A stretch of 64,000 bases of DNA, from positions 7,750,501-7,814,500 of the forward strand of contig JAVUNC010000019.1 of the NCBI GenBank assembly GCA_032173965.1, written 5' to 3'. Every line of letters starts with the position of its first letter. Position 1 is the stretch's first letter. This document shows positions 26,446-40,600 of the stretch, piece by piece. Made by a program: the position numbers and the translations under genes. The DNA comes from Sitta carolinensis. Its lineage: Eukaryota; Chordata; Aves; Passeriformes; Sittidae. Below the pieces are notes generated by a model. It was given only the letters and a program-made list of their open reading frames with translations. It made no database searches and was not told the DNA's origin.

Positions 26446-29400
26446 GAGTTCAGACTAGTTACTTGTCCTGGCAGCTGATGGAGAAATTCCACTCAGGTGT
26501 AAACTGGCAGGGAGGAAGATGCAGACCTGAGTTTGTGGGTGAGTACAAAATAAGCTGCTGGAGAATTAAAATCCTTGCAATGTAAAAGCCTCTGGAGAAT
26601 AGCATGAGAGCAATGTTTACTACAGCTCTGCCCAAATAATCCTCCCTGCTCTTTCCTCTCAGTGCATCAGCAAGTTCATGGTCCTTCTGTGCATGGACTG
26701 ATGTTGGCTGAGGAGAGTGAGAAGGTCACATTTGTAGTATATATTTTAGGGAGCATGCACCTACAGCTGAGCTTGATATTAGCAGGATAATACAGTTTAA
26801 TAGGCTTTTCCTAACTTTAATACATGCTGGAAAATCCAGTTGACCTTGTGGATGCCCCTGAATAGTTTTACTACATCTTGAAGCTAACTTTCTGGAACAT
26901 TTAAATTTGGGAAAGCTGAGACTGAAAAAAATTCATAGCAAGGCTGGCTGTATTTAATCCCAAAGCCTCAGGAAAATGTCGAAGATGCCATTGCAGTAGG
27001 AAATCCTATTTTTCTCAAGAACTGTATGTGGCCTAAGTAGATACATTGTTTTCTTTTGGAACACTAGATGCTGTGGAAAATGTCACTTTAGAAGACAAAC
27101 CTTTCAGGCTGCTAATGCAGCACTTATATAGATTCATAAGCTTGTAAAATGGACCATTACACATTGTACAAAAATCCATACCATCTTCTTGGCTTAATAT
27201 AGTACTGAAAGAAATATTTCCAAGATTTCACTAGAGGAACAGATTGGAGATCATGACAAAGAATGAGCATGTAGTGTAATTCATAGCTTGCCTGAATTAG
27301 ACTTCTCATGTCTGATCTGCAGTTAAAACTGGATGCAGTAGGCTTAAGTTGGCTTCGTCAGCTAATGAAGAACTTCTATCAGGGGAGTGGCTGTTCATTT
27401 AGCCTGGCTGGGTGCTGCGATCCGGTGCCTGCAGCTGTTTCCTGATCTTGTTGATGTGTTTAAGGAACATACATTTGGTACTACACGCTTCTGGAGGTGG
27501 TGTATCTTCACACTTCCTGCGGAGACTTAGCACTCTTACTTTGCAGAGTAGTAGAAACAAAAGCCTGGAACATAAACAATCAAAATTCTTCTGGGAGAGG
27601 GATCTTAATGGAAAGTAAAGTCTCAAAGTTCAGCCCCACAAAGGGGCTCATGGCCAGTTCTGCTGGAGATCAAAATTAAGATCTGAAGAAAGCATGTAAG
27701 ACCTTGCTCTACCTTAAGCTAGTTTGTCAGGGTAAATATTGACATATTTTGAAATACAAAATAGATAAGAATCATAGTAATAGATAAAACAATCCTACAG
27801 GTAATATTTATATGCAAGATTTACATATGGATGTGGAATTTTATGTATGATACCAAGAACACTCACTATCATTAGTAGTTCAATAAGGTATTGGACATTT
27901 GACTTGAATGACAGACTAGTGCCACACAAATTTATGCAATACCTGTTTGTTAATTGAAAATACTCTAAAACAGAATGACCACCTGCTTCTCCATTAGAAA
28001 TATTGTCTTGCTGCTTTAACCAGAGAGCCTCATGGGTTTTCCACAAGCTGCAAGCCCCTGGGAACCCTTGAAGGATACTTTGGCTCACAGACATCCTTGT
28101 GCCCTGTGCTGATGGAGCTGAAGGGCTGTGGGTACCTGGGGCAGCCTCCTCAGGCTGCAAATGCCCCTCTGGCTCTGAGGGCATTTAATGCTCAGGGTCA
28201 GGTGTGACAGGGATGGAAGGGACACATGAGTTTGTGGGAAACAACAGCTGCAGGGAGAAAAAAAAAAAAAAAGAAAAAAAAGAAAAAAAAAAAAAAAGGA
28301 AACAGCAAAATCCAGTCTGGAAAGATGTATTGGGGCATATGGAATGATAGAGATATAATATACAACAGGAGAATAGTGCAAATCAAGCTAGTGTGGTGTA
28401 GAGGCAGATGGGGGACAGAAGTGTGCACAGGAAGCTTGGAGAGGGATGTGACTTGGGCACTTGAGCTTCTCCCATCTCAAGTGAAACTTGCAGGGAAAGA
28501 GGGAGCGTTGGAGTGGCACTTTGCCTAGGTTTTCTCTGAAAGGCACTGCCAGTGGTAGATGGGAAAACAATTATGAATTTGCAGTAGAGAAAAAAGGCAG
28601 TTTGGGAATCATGAGCTGAAGCTGCCTAAACTTGTGGGGTTAGTAAAGCTTTACCAGCATTGCAGGGGGCTGGTGTATGGAAGGGAAAACACACAGACTG
28701 TGTCTTTGAAGTGGTTGCAGCAGTAAGAAGAGCTGAAAGGATGACCAACAGGGCAAGCTTTCTTTTTTTAGAGGATTAAATTGCTTCTACCTAGCACTAA
28801 CCTTCAGATTCCCAGCATTCAATCGGTACTCAAAACACAGTGGTGTCTTTATTGTTCCTGAAAGCAGCTGTAGAAGAGGTACTTTTAAGCTCTCTAATTG
28901 TAAAAATAATTTTCAGTTGCATCAGTACAGGGGAGGATATGAGTAAAGAAGTTAGAGAGTTTGCTAAGATGAGACACATCACTTAAAATTTTTATCTTTG
29001 AAAGAGGCTTTGCAAAATCCTGTTACCCTCACTTGCCTTACTGAACTGAATCCTGGACTTGCCTTACTGCTGACCCATTACAATGAAAGGGGAAGGCTAC
29101 TTTTCTTATTCTGGGTGTGTGCTGCACCTGTTTTTTCTGCATTATTAAATCCACAGCCTTCAGGTTTTCTAGAAACCCTTTGGTCTTCTGGATGCCCATG
29201 CAGAGTGGTGACTCTTTGAACAATTTTTTTATGACAACCTGCCTGCAACTTCCTTTAGCAGAGCATTCAGAAGTTATTTCTACTTCTATTTCTATATTTT
29301 TATATTTCAAATATTTCTATTTGTGCAATGAGGACCATGTAGAAAGTTAAGTACAAAATGTAATGAGCACGAGGGTACAGAGGAGAAAACATTTGTGCTC

Positions 29401-32400
29401 TCACCACACTGCACTTACGTGTAAGAATTTTGTCAAAAAAAGATGCAAATTGAGAAGCCTGCCAGATAAAGGGATGATTTACGCCTGATATACAACGGAA
29501 ACAAGTGCAGATATGGAAATCTTGTCCACCAAGACTCAGTTTGCTGGGGGTCTAGCCAGCAAAAATTCTTCCAATGCAAAGGAAATCTATTGGACAAGCC
29601 AGACATAAGATCAATTGATATGATATGAGCAAAGAGTGCCTGGGACTGCTGAACTGCTCATCATGGAGAAGGCCAAACATGGTGTTATAGCAAGGATGTC
29701 AGAAGAAATACAAATTCTGTGTAATTTTGGTCTATAATGGACAACAAATGATCTTGTTCTCCCACAACCTGAATATCACCAACATTGCAAATTTAATTTT
29801 TCTGACCAATTGATCCTATTTCTTACCATGCTCATTAAAGCCTTTCTTCCCCTGTTTCTGTGAAGAATGCAGAAAATGATTGGTAACTCTTCCATGCTGC
29901 TGGGGCATGGAATTTTCATGACACAGCACAGCATGGAAACATCTGCTAGAGAAACAAGGTTTTTCCACGTGTGGTTTTATTTTAAAATCTGGGGGTTTTT
30001 TTAGCAAATCTGGGGTTCAAAGCCTTTATCTATGAAGGAAAGAAATACTTTCTGCAAGGCTTTCAGAAACCTCTGTCTAATTGACAGTGCAGCAGCTCTT
30101 GCTTTAAAAGCCGGTGTCCAAGGCAGTACAACCCAGTAGCCACAAAAATTCCCTTGGAGTAGGGTTGAGATCAGCATTTGCATTCATGTGTTGGACCTGG
30201 TCTTGCAACTTTCCAGAAAGCTTTTGTGGCCATGGCTGCTTGGGAAAACCAACTTCTGTTAAAATAATGAACTGTCTTTGCAAGGGAGGGAGCAAAAGTG
30301 CAGGAGATGGAACAGCCCTGGGAAATAAATTTGGATTATGCCATTTATTTAAAAATATATCAAAGTGATCCCAGTTCTCACCATTTTTAAACCTCATTTG
30401 AGTTAGCATTTCCTTAAAAATGCATCCTCACATACAGCCTTATACACTGGTATAACTTTTTTTAAAGTGCTCAAGCAGTTTCTTCCCTGCAGGTTGGGGG
30501 ATTGGATTGGACTGGATCGGAGAAGTGGAATTGGAGAGTCTTAGTGACTTGACTACCTTTAGCTACTTAAAGCAGCCTAATCCTACAACTGAGGTGACAA
30601 AGAAGCTCTTAATACCTACATAATTTCATGTGGTCTTATTACACAAAGATTAATTGCCTTTTCTGTGGAGCCTTGCCTTTAGATTAATAACAAATGTAAA
30701 AGAATCAGTAGAATTGTATTTCTGCAGGAGAAATGGATCTGTTAACATTTAAATTCTTTGCCATGGGCTTTAGTAAATCTTTCACTTGAAGGTAAGATTA
30801 ACTTCTTCCCTACGGTTCCAATATCTTGGCTTGCAGTGCTTTTAAAAGATGCATGAAGGATAGATATCTTTGCCTTTCAGCATTTTGATCAGATCACTTT
30901 CATTTAGCCAGAACCTATCAAGGCTGTAAATTTCAAAGCTAAAAATAGACTTGACTTTTTTTCCCCCTTATCTCTTAATTCTTTCAAATAGATAATGATT
31001 CAGTGCTGCCTGGTGACCTTTCAAGTCTAGCTCACTGCATGTTAAGTGAGCACACTGATTTAGAGAGCAGAAGTCTTGTAGCTTAAGGTTTTTAAGAAAG
31101 GAGTTAGGTTTTCTGATCTTTTATTTAAAGCAGTAGGTAAGAGCAAGATTATTTTATTCCCTCCCTGTGGGACATATGTGTGCCAACTCCATAGCCTTGA
31201 GTCCTGATTCTGGCTTTTCACTTTGAATAATCCACTCACAAAACCTTCATTTTTTACAAAGCTACTTCATAACATGTAATACCAATATTTAAAACATTAG
31301 GTCCTGCTTTCACTTGCACTACCTTGCATCTTGAGTAATTGATCAAGGCAAACTGACACCAGATTTGTGCCATCACAGAAAAGAGCAAAGTTCAATTGCT
31401 GGCTCTTGTCTGCTGTGGCTGCAATATTTATTGCTACAAAGGGACTTTATCATCTTCCTTGTGTTATGACAGGCTTTTCAGAAAGAATAGGCTGTAGCAG
31501 AAGATTTGCTGAAGTGTTTAAGATGAAATCCAGTAGCACAGCATTGAAACTCGAAAGATCCAGCAGGACACAGGAAATAACCAAGAATTCAATCTTTGTG
31601 GAGGATGCCCCTCAGCACCAGGTTTTCTGCCAGTTTCTTCAGCATGCTCTTGTGGGTTATTTCCCAAAATTTCTTGGCAGTCTCAGACAGCTGGTATTCC
31701 ACACACACTGACACAATGCATCTATACAGAAGGGTCTTTCAGGAAGCTGGGGAATTCAAGACTGGATATCCATTTTGCTGTTTTATTTTCTGTTTATGTG
31801 CAAGAAGGAAAAAATTGGTTCTGGTTAAATCTGAACCTAAAAATTAGATATTGAATAGGAAAAAAATATTGACATTGAACTGAGCACTGTGTAAAATCAG
31901 GGTCTGGGTGTGGGAAGAGATATAGAGGGATTGAGTTTGTGAGAGGAGACCATGGCAACAAGGATACTGGAAAGGAACTGTGCTGGAATTGGTGCATTGA
32001 ACTCTGATCTTACCTTACTCCTCTGGCAGGGTTTTGTTGTTTAAAATTTCTCTTTCTCCACTCATGCCCATTAACCAAGGGAGAATAAAAAACCCAAAAA
32101 TCTACTTTCCATCCCACAGGATGTTGGCTGTTTATAGGACACCTCATCAACAGGTGTTGGATTGGAACTAAGAGCTTGAGCAGCTAGATTATTTATATGC
32201 CATTTGTTTCTTCTATTTTCTGTATCATCTGCCTTGTTTGTCTTTAAGCAATCTGTGTGAAGGAACATCTCAGTATTTGTAGTCAGCTACAGCACAGGCA
32301 TGATTCTTACTTTGGTTTTGATGGTGAATGACGTGAGTTTGATTTTTAATTGGTGAAAGTTATAACTAAGACAAGACATCAAAACAAGTAAGAGTGCTTA

Positions 32401-35129
32401 GAAATTCTATGTCAGTTCACTAATATGCACAATTTAGAGAAATCAGTGAAGTCTTTCCAGCTTTGGTTTTGTTTAGCTGAACAGCAGTTGGTGGGGTAAA
32501 TGTAGTCCTGCTGAAACTGTTGTGTTCTCCATCTCTCAGTAAATCTTGAGAAGCATCCCTTCCTGAGTGCATGCTGCTCTCAGTGCATGCTGCTCTGAAT
32601 CCACCTCAAAAAGGCACCTGAGCAACCCAGAGGTGAACAGTCTGGGCAACACCTGTAGGGAGGATCAGTTACCTTTTCCTTTTAACTGTGACAGAGTCTG
32701 TCACTTTTATCACATCACACAGAAATTCTGTTACAAAACAAGATCATGAACCTGCGTCACAAAACTGATCTCAGGAGTTCAGAAAATGCAAAATTCATAA
32801 GCAGACCTAAAAAAAATAAACCAAGAACTCTATTTCTGTTACCACCTGACCTGGGACTACATATACCCGTTGGATTTTGTCCATAAAATAAACCCACCAG
32901 CTTCTTTGGTGTGTAGAAAACAGAGCCACTACAGTGTGTGCACTGGATGAAAATTATTTATTTGCACTTGTTCTGGTTGCCTTGCTTTTGTGTCTCCACC
33001 TTTCAGCTGCATGAGAGAACAATGGGACTGCTCCAGTAAGGGAAAATACAGTTACAAGAGCCACTCCTACCAGGTTGGATGTAGGTCTCTCCCTACAGAA
33101 ACAGAGACAAGCAAACAAACTCAGAAGTTAAACTAAAAAAGATTGAAATATCACACGTGTTTTTCAGAACTCCTTGGTCAGTGGCCTATTCCCAGAAGGG
33201 ACATACCCAATTCTGAACTTGGCCCAAATGAATTTAGGAGGCTCCCAGCCAGAGTGAAAGAATAGGAACCTCTTCAGAGGTAGAAATAAATAGTTGATTC
33301 TCCCAGCTGTCTCCTTCCCAGCTCACCGTTATCCCAGGATGCTGTCAAAGATCACTCTTATTTTGAGAAGCAGTCCCTGGGTAATGTGTAGAGAAAACTG
33401 CATCATGGAAGAATTTCTGGTTGGAGCAATCCAAATCTAACAAACTAAATGAAAAAATGCCAAGTCCTTCACCCTGGATCTTTGGGGTTTTTTCCCTTAC
33501 TCCTCTAGGCAGCCACCCATCCTCACTACCATTTTATCTGTTTTTTCAGGGGCTAGACTTCTGTGCTGGGGAATAACCATCAAACTCTGAATTGTGGCTA
33601 GAAGATATTATCAATAGTATCTCACATATCTCATTTTAAGACAAGGACATGAATTCCAGGAACATACAGTTAAATTACCTATTTAGAAGAATATTCAGAT
33701 TCCAAAATTCACAAAACAGGAACTGCTGGAATCAGTGCTGCTCAAGCAAGCAGACTCTTTAAATGCAGGCATAAACTACTGGGAACTTCCCCCCTGGCCC
33801 CAACAATTTCTCTTAATTACAGATCTCTATAATTCTCTAAATTATACTGCTTTGCTGCTGGCACTCTTCAAGCCAGTGGAGTGGTTGGCTAGATGACCCA
33901 TCCTTGCCATGAAAAGAAAAATGGGAGCAAATGTGCATGTGGGACAGTTCAAGGTCCAGTTTTTGGAAGGAGATAAATGCCCCTTAATTCTATAGATTGC
34001 CAGGAACACAGAAAATTTTCAGCATTCCTTGTGACCTGGCCCTGTATTCAAGTGTTTGAATAGAATTAAGTTATGTTTACAAAACCGTTATTACTGTCAG
34101 CTGAAATAAGCACTGCTGGCAGCCAAGAGACCTTTTAGAATGATAACAACTCACTTTTTATTTGACATGTAGAGAGACTTCTTAAGTAACTCAGTTGTCT
34201 GTACTTGATGCTTTTGTTACTGCTGAAAATACACCCTTTACTGTTCTGGGAAATAGTTCTAAAAAATTACCCTTTTTTCGACAAACTTCCCCACTGAAGT
34301 ATTTATAAATTTCCATGTTATGCATTACAACACTAGACAGGAATAGTGAAATAAAACTATTTTCCTTGCTCCAAGCAAAAAAAAAAAAAAAAAAATTAAT
34401 CAACCCAGGTCATTATATTCACAGCATGGCCAGTGGAGGAGTTCAGTATAAAACCATGGAAAAGAGGCCTGGTTTCAAAAGCTGTGGTTGATGTGGATGA
34501 ACTACACTCAGCTGTGGAACAATTGCAGCAGGTCATAACCTCCTGCCCTACCAGTTTGTCCTTGAAAGAGGATCATGACCTGATTTCAAAACCACACCAA
34601 GGAGGCAGGCAGGCAGCAGGCTCTGTGCCAACTCTGTGTGCTGTTGCCAAAACAAACCTGCCTGATTGCTGCAGGGTTTTCTGCCAAAAACCAAGGGTAG
34701 GACTCGACTGGGGGCAAAGGAGGGAACAGAGAAAAAGTGACAGTCTGGCACCTGAGCTGAGAAGGGACAGAGCATGGTGTCACCAGGGCAGGACTCTTCA
34801 AACCAGTGGTCATTACAGGAGGACCTTTCCCCTCAACTCAACCAGGAGGCACCTTGGCATCCTCAAGGATGGGGACACATTGGATTTGTGGCTCTGGCTG
34901 ATTCCTCTGGTTCCAGCAAATGCCTCAGAAAGATCTGCATCCACCCATAAACATTTCTACATTTCATCTTCAGCTATGGGGTGTTCAAACAGTACTCAAG
35001 GTCAGCTATCTGTCACATAACAGCCTGCTCATGGAACTGAGTCTGGACCCTGATTTTTGTATATGGAAATCTGTTGCACATGCCAAGCAATATTAATTTC
35101 TCCTCTTTCCCCTCCTCTTTTTGGGAGAT
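26446..35129. other. Non-coding DNA, no gene recognised
   Basis: Almost 9 kb without a recognisable gene or dated repeat. It contains an A-rich tract at 28257-28298, an A19 run at 34377-34395 and an unrecognised 195-codon frame at 34433-35020, listed as a finding because of its length. Composition alternates between AT-rich and mixed. Confidence 0.55.
28257..28298. repeat. A-rich tract
   Basis: Forty-two bases of A interrupted by two single G residues, ending at GGAAAC. It could be a microsatellite or the decayed poly(A) tail of an unrecognised retrocopy. No recognisable parent sequence lies upstream. Confidence 0.85.
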
Positions 35130-35190
35130 TAATTTAATGATCCTTGTGTGTGCCTCCCAGCTTGAGGTATTCTAGGATCCCATGATTTCA
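35130..35190 (+). mobile_element. CR1 LINE, 3' tail remnant
   Basis: About 60 bp match the very end of avian CR1 elements: TGATCCTTGTG, then GCCTCCCAGCTTGAG, then the tail-repeat-like TATTCTAGGATCCCATGATT. Only the terminal part of the 3' UTR remains, as expected for an extremely 5'-truncated insertion or an old element eroded upstream. The left edge is uncertain. Confidence 0.7.
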
Positions 35191-37049
35191 TAACTTATTT
35201 TGCTTAACAATTTAGGTGACTTGAACTGCCACCATTATCACCTTCCACCATTAACACCTGAGGTGTTCTGGAGCTCTGCTGAGTCTCTTTGATTTGCCTG
35301 CTCCTCCATATGTGACAACAGTCTGTGAAACAGGTGAGATTACAGCAGTCAAAGCGAGAGCTGGGAAAGGAAGCAAACTCCACAAAAGCTTTGGGTATAG
35401 AGAAAAAAGAATTATCTGAGAACACCTTCGGGCACCACCTATTCTGCTGGTAGCTACCATTCACAAAGGAGAGGCTGGGAGCAGTGTGCGAATGGTTTGT
35501 GAATAACAATTCCACTCTTCCTGAGCCCATGATGAGCCCCAGTGGTTATGGCACGTGGAAGCAGAGAGCACAATTTCTGAACAATCCGTGCTCTGCAGCA
35601 CTGCAGCACGTTAGTGCTGGGAAGGGTTAAGGGTGCCTCTCAATAGGGCTGAGCTCAGTGAAGGAGGAGATGCAAGATCTGAACAGAGAGTTGGGATATT
35701 TGATCCTAAATTGAGACATTTTCAGCTAAGGGATTTGCTTCTGTAAGCCAGGGACAAGAATTCTGGAGGGGTTCTCAGTAGAGCACAAGTGCTGCCCACC
35801 ACTGCATTTTGAATATGGCAGCTTCATCATGAGGCAAGGGCTGTCTGGAAAGCCCTCCTCTGGTCTGACCTCAGGTAACCTGCCCGTGGATTTGCAGGAC
35901 TTGTAGTCCAGCAAAACATGACATCATGAAATAGAAACAAATCCAAATCCTGCAGATTGTCAGAACAGTCTTCTCAGCACAAGTGATAACAGACTGAAGG
36001 AAGGATGTAATACAGGAGGGGGTTGATGCAAGCAAGCAGGGAGCAGTGAAAAAGCAGTAAGTGCTTTCCTGACAAGCTCTCAGGAAACATCTATACTGCA
36101 GGCAAAAACAACAGAGCTGGCAGCAGTGCATGATGGATGTTACAGAAAATGTATTTAACACATATCTGCACACAGGCCAGGAGCCAGAGTCATAGCATTA
36201 AAGCTGTGGGAATTTTGACAAGGAAAACACAAGCCACAAATATAAGGACCATGAGTTCAGAGAGGATTCAGTGTTTTTTTCTTCAAGTCACCTTTGCTGC
36301 AGCAGCACAAATGCACTGAAAGCCTAGCAGAACAAAAATAGTAATGAACAAACTCTTTTGTTCCTCTGATGTTTTCTGATCCCATAACTTCCAGATGGCC
36401 AGAGAGTGGGGAAGATGGGACACTTCCACATCTCTCACCTTCTTTTCTTCTTCCCCTCAGTCTTTTCTACCTTTTTGAAAAGTTAGCCTTCCTACCTTCC
36501 CAATGGCCATTCCTGCCAGCTCAGCCTGCTGCATGTCAGCAGAGGCAGCAGACTTACAGAAGTTCTGGCATTCTTGCAATCCCTTGATACCCCTCACATG
36601 GGTGCAGGGTGCATCTTTCTTCCTCTGCCCTGGGGAAAGCAGTAGGACTTCACTGCCCAGGAGATGAATGCCCAGGAAAGATCTGACCCAGGGTGCAAGA
36701 AACATGTCGGATTCTCCTTGCTGGCAGGAGCAGTGTAAGCTGTCCCTCTGGTGAGCTCTGTCTGGATGAGGTTCAAGAAGTGCTTGAAAAACTGTCAACC
36801 TGCCATTGAGGCAGCAGGATGCATTTCCCTGTAGTCAGGCTCCAGCAGACAAGCAGAATCAGCCTCAAAGCACAAACCATGGCCCCAGAGCAGTAACCAG
36901 CACTTATTAGGATCTCAGGAAGAATGAAGCTGGCAGGCTCAGGGAAACATATTGCTAAAAATACACTTGGCAGTTGGCAGGAGAGAAGTGAGGCAGAAAG
37001 CTGCTTCACTCAGGGCTCTTTGGCCACATACCCTCAGAACAGCCCCACA
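35191..37049. other. Non-coding DNA, no gene recognised
   Basis: Mixed-composition DNA between two CR1 copies. Open frames reach 113 codons, overlap on opposite strands and are not recognised. Confidence 0.6.
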
Positions 37050-37610
37050 GCAGGCATTCCCTGGACAGCATCCTCAGTGGGACCCAGCAGTGAATCTGTA
37101 TCAGGGAGGCCACTCCTCAAACCCTGTGTCCAGTTCTGGGCCCCTCACTACAAGGAAAGCATTGAGGTACTGGAGCATGTCCAGAGAAGGGCAGTGGAGC
37201 TGGGGAAGGGTCTGGGGCACAAGTCTGATGAGGAGCAGTTGAGGGAGCTGAGGGTGTTTAGCCTGGGAAAAAGGAGGATTGGGGTGACCTTATCTCTACA
37301 ACTCTCTGAGAGGAGGTTTAAGCCAGGTGGGTGCTCATTTCCTCTTTCAAGTAACAAGTCACAGGAGGAGGGGGAACAGCCTCAAGTTGTGCCAGGGAAG
37401 GTTTAGATTGGATATTGGGACAGATTTATTCACCAAAAGGGTTGTAAAATATTGGAACAGGCTATGCATGGAAGTGGTTGAGTCACCATCCCTGGAAGTC
37501 TTTGCAGCACTTAGCACATGGTTCAATGATGGGCTTGGCACTGCTCAGTTAATGCTGGACTCGATGATCTTATACGTCTTTCCCAATCTACAGAATTCCA
37601 TGCTCCTGTT
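37050..37610 (+). mobile_element. CR1 LINE, 3'-end fragment
   Basis: Sense-strand CR1 sequence starts near 37050, is clear by GTGTCCAGTTCTGGGC (37126) and passes GAGCATGTCCAGAGAAGGGC (37174) and GGTGTTTAGCCTGGGAAAAA (37253). It ends with the 3' UTR phrase TGGACTCGATGATCTTATAC (37556) and a degenerate tail near 37600. It spans the ORF2 C-terminal region and the 3' UTR. Point differences and frame breaks show it is a dead copy. An open frame through it (36924-37406) is an artefact of this transposon. Confidence 0.92.
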
Positions 37611-40600
37611 GTATCTTACCTGCCAGCTATATCCTGGTCAAGGAGTGTGGGGAAGGTATCAGGCAATTAAGTAACAAGATGCAATTGCATTTTAACTGTC
37701 AAAGTTATTTCTCCCACTTCCTCAAAGTTGTAATTTTGTCATCATAGCCTTCCATTTCATTGTGAAGGCACTGAAGCAGGTCAGTCTTTGGGTTTTATAA
37801 GGAAAGTCTAAAAAAATCCTCGTCAATAGGAAAGCTAGAAAGGAAGAGAACTCAGGGTAGGAGAGCAGATATGGAGGAGGAGATGAGGGGGAGGTGATTT
37901 TTATTTACTGTCAGGGGTGATATTGTCTCCTAGAAGAGGAAAAGTGCACAACTCCTGCAGGGCTTCTGCTGCACCAAGTATCTGTATCCTGCCTCTTACT
38001 GCCTGATGTGTGTCACCCACGCAGCATGGTAAAACACTTGACCTCCTTTTGACATTCCCTTCCAGGGAATCCCACCCAGGGGCAAATGGAGAGTGTCTGC
38101 CAGACACATCGGGGCTCCTTGCAAGGACTTCTAATAAATCATTGCACCTTCTTGTCAGATTTTTGCATCCTGGATGCTTCTGTGAGGGTAAAGCTCCTGT
38201 GCAGCTTTGGGGGAGATGAATCACTCCGTCCCAGTGGCAGTGATGCTGGAGGATGTACTTTTCTTCCTTTCTAAAGCATTACTCACAGTATCTAACTGGC
38301 TGACTTCTGACTCTTCAGGGGTAGGTCTGGTAAAGCAGACCCAGTCTAGGAGTCTCTTATTTCTCCTGGTTATTTTAAGTCCTCCACCTTGCAGGCCTCT
38401 GCCTTGGTCTGGTAACCAGAGTGGGAAAGTAAGGAAAAACACTTCTGGTGAGAGTGTGAGTGCCCACAAGTGACTGCTGCTGATGGTCTCTGTCGGAGTT
38501 AAAAACATTCTTCACTTTATGAAAGACAGCAAAGTGCCTGGCAATCCTGAATGAGTCCCACACAATCTTTTGGGGTTAGGCTGTTGTGTATTTGTACTCT
38601 TCACAAATACAAGTGGCCAGAAAAAAATGTGCAGGGCTGCAGCCCTCTTCATGTGATTCAGATCTTTAAATCTGTCCTCCTGCTTAATCCAAGAGCTGTG
38701 ATTGCAGCAGAACACTTTGCTGGCAAAGCACAGCTCTGCTAAAAACAAGCTGCTTCCTATGGGCCATTCTGTGCAGAGAAAATCTCCTTGGAGAGCTTCT
38801 TAAAAGGGTAGTAAAAGAGATCCCCTATTAAATTCTGCTTCACAATATAAACCCATGTTACCTGCTATCCAAATCATTCCTGCCAGGTGATGTTTCACTT
38901 CAGCAGAATTTAAGAGCATACTGTAGCAAACGAAATTATTACATTAAATTGCATCTGATAAGCAAGTTCTTCTATTTGACCAATCCTTGGTCAAAAAATT
39001 TATGACTGGTAAAAGTCTAGATTTTCTGGCATTGATTCAAAACCAATCTGTACCTTTGTGTGTCAAGAAGTTTATACAAGGTTGGCATTGGTGTATGGCA
39101 TCTGGAGAAGCAGTATAATTTAGCCCATTCAGCTATTTCTTTTTGTAAGTATACCTCATATTTTATAAAATGTTTCCATTGTAGCCATTATGACACTACA
39201 GATGTAAAAACTTGGCACACTGGCTAGAATATTGGAATTGGACTGAGAAAACCTCAGGACTTCAAATGATATTTTTATCTCTTCTGTAAGGTATTGTAGA
39301 TATCTCCTGTCCCATATACTCCTTACTGCTTTTCATCACATATGGTAGAAATGTGTAAAACCCCAGTAGTATATTAACTCCATTTTTCTCACTGTTCAAA
39401 AACTCTGAAGAGTCTACTTCCAGATGTCCTGTGTTTTCCTGTGATAGTTTCAAGTCCTTGCTACAGGATGCTGATGTCTCCAGTCTGAAATGAGGAGCCA
39501 GAAATCCTGCAAACAGGAGTGCTGCAATTCCCTGCCCATCATTAGTACATGTCAACACTTCATTAAACTGTCCAGAGCCTGCAAGCATAAGACAAATGGA
39601 CTTGATTCTGCAAAAGAAGCGGGAGCAAAAATAATAATTTTTCATCCTCTGTGTTTTGTGAATTAATTGGACAGACATTCAACTGATCGGCGTAAGAATC
39701 TGAAAGGACAGAACAGGCAGCAATTTGAAATATCATATTCCTACAGCTGGAAGTCAGGTGTCTGTGAGCCATTAGGCCTTGTAAAGGCTGAGAGATTGAT
39801 GTTTCCTGGCATGGACTGTGAGATAGCCACCTCCAAAGACCCTGGGAAAATCAGAAGCTATCATGAGGTCCATTAGCTGCAAACTCCAGTCTGTAAGGTC
39901 AGGGCTGAGGCACAATGGATACAGGAGTGCATGAGACATTTAAATTGGCCTTGAATCTCTTTTGTAGACAAAAATCTTCAGTTCCTGGTGGTATTTCTCT
40001 TGCTGAGAGCTATTCTCTATCCCTGAGAGTTCTTGATTTCTAAATGTAAATGCTTGGAGCAGCTGAATTGCAGTGGTGCACTATCTGTGGGCAGAGAGAT
40101 CAAGGCACTCTACAGAAACACACTGACCTCGGAGCTGAGGAGAGAATAAAGGCAAGAGAAATGAAGCAGCAAAAGAAGCACATTTAGGAACATAATTTTG
40201 AAAATGTAAAGCTAAAATAATATTTTGTAAAAATTAATTTTTTGCAGACATTGAATAGGCTTTTATCAGGTTAAGAAGCAAAGGCAAACCCTGTATAAGG
40301 ACTGAGGTTATTTTTAGTCTACAGGAGGAAGAGAATATAGCAAAGAGGATAGAATCATGGTAAAGGGATGCCAGATAACAGTGTGAGTGAACATAGAGGA
40401 GAAAAAGGATAATTATCATCCTGCAGTAGAAAATTAACCTTTTACTGTGTAGGATGGTTCAAGCCTTTTTATGCTGTTCAAATTAATGAGTGACCAAAAC
40501 CACAACTTGTTTGAAGTCATCCTATGTTCTCAAAGGAAATTTAAAGTACTGTTTCACTTAAACTCTTGGCCAGTTTTTAATTGGCTTAAAGATGACCTGG

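Noticed and set aside
36924..37406. 160-codon plus-strand frame
   Set aside because: Most of it lies in the CR1 3' region and it does not follow the CR1 ORF2 reading frame consistently.
38125..38190. LTR-like AATAAATCATTGCACC followed by GCATCC-T-GGATGC
   Set aside because: No TG...CA ends or flanking duplication could be found, and no second copy exists in the window.
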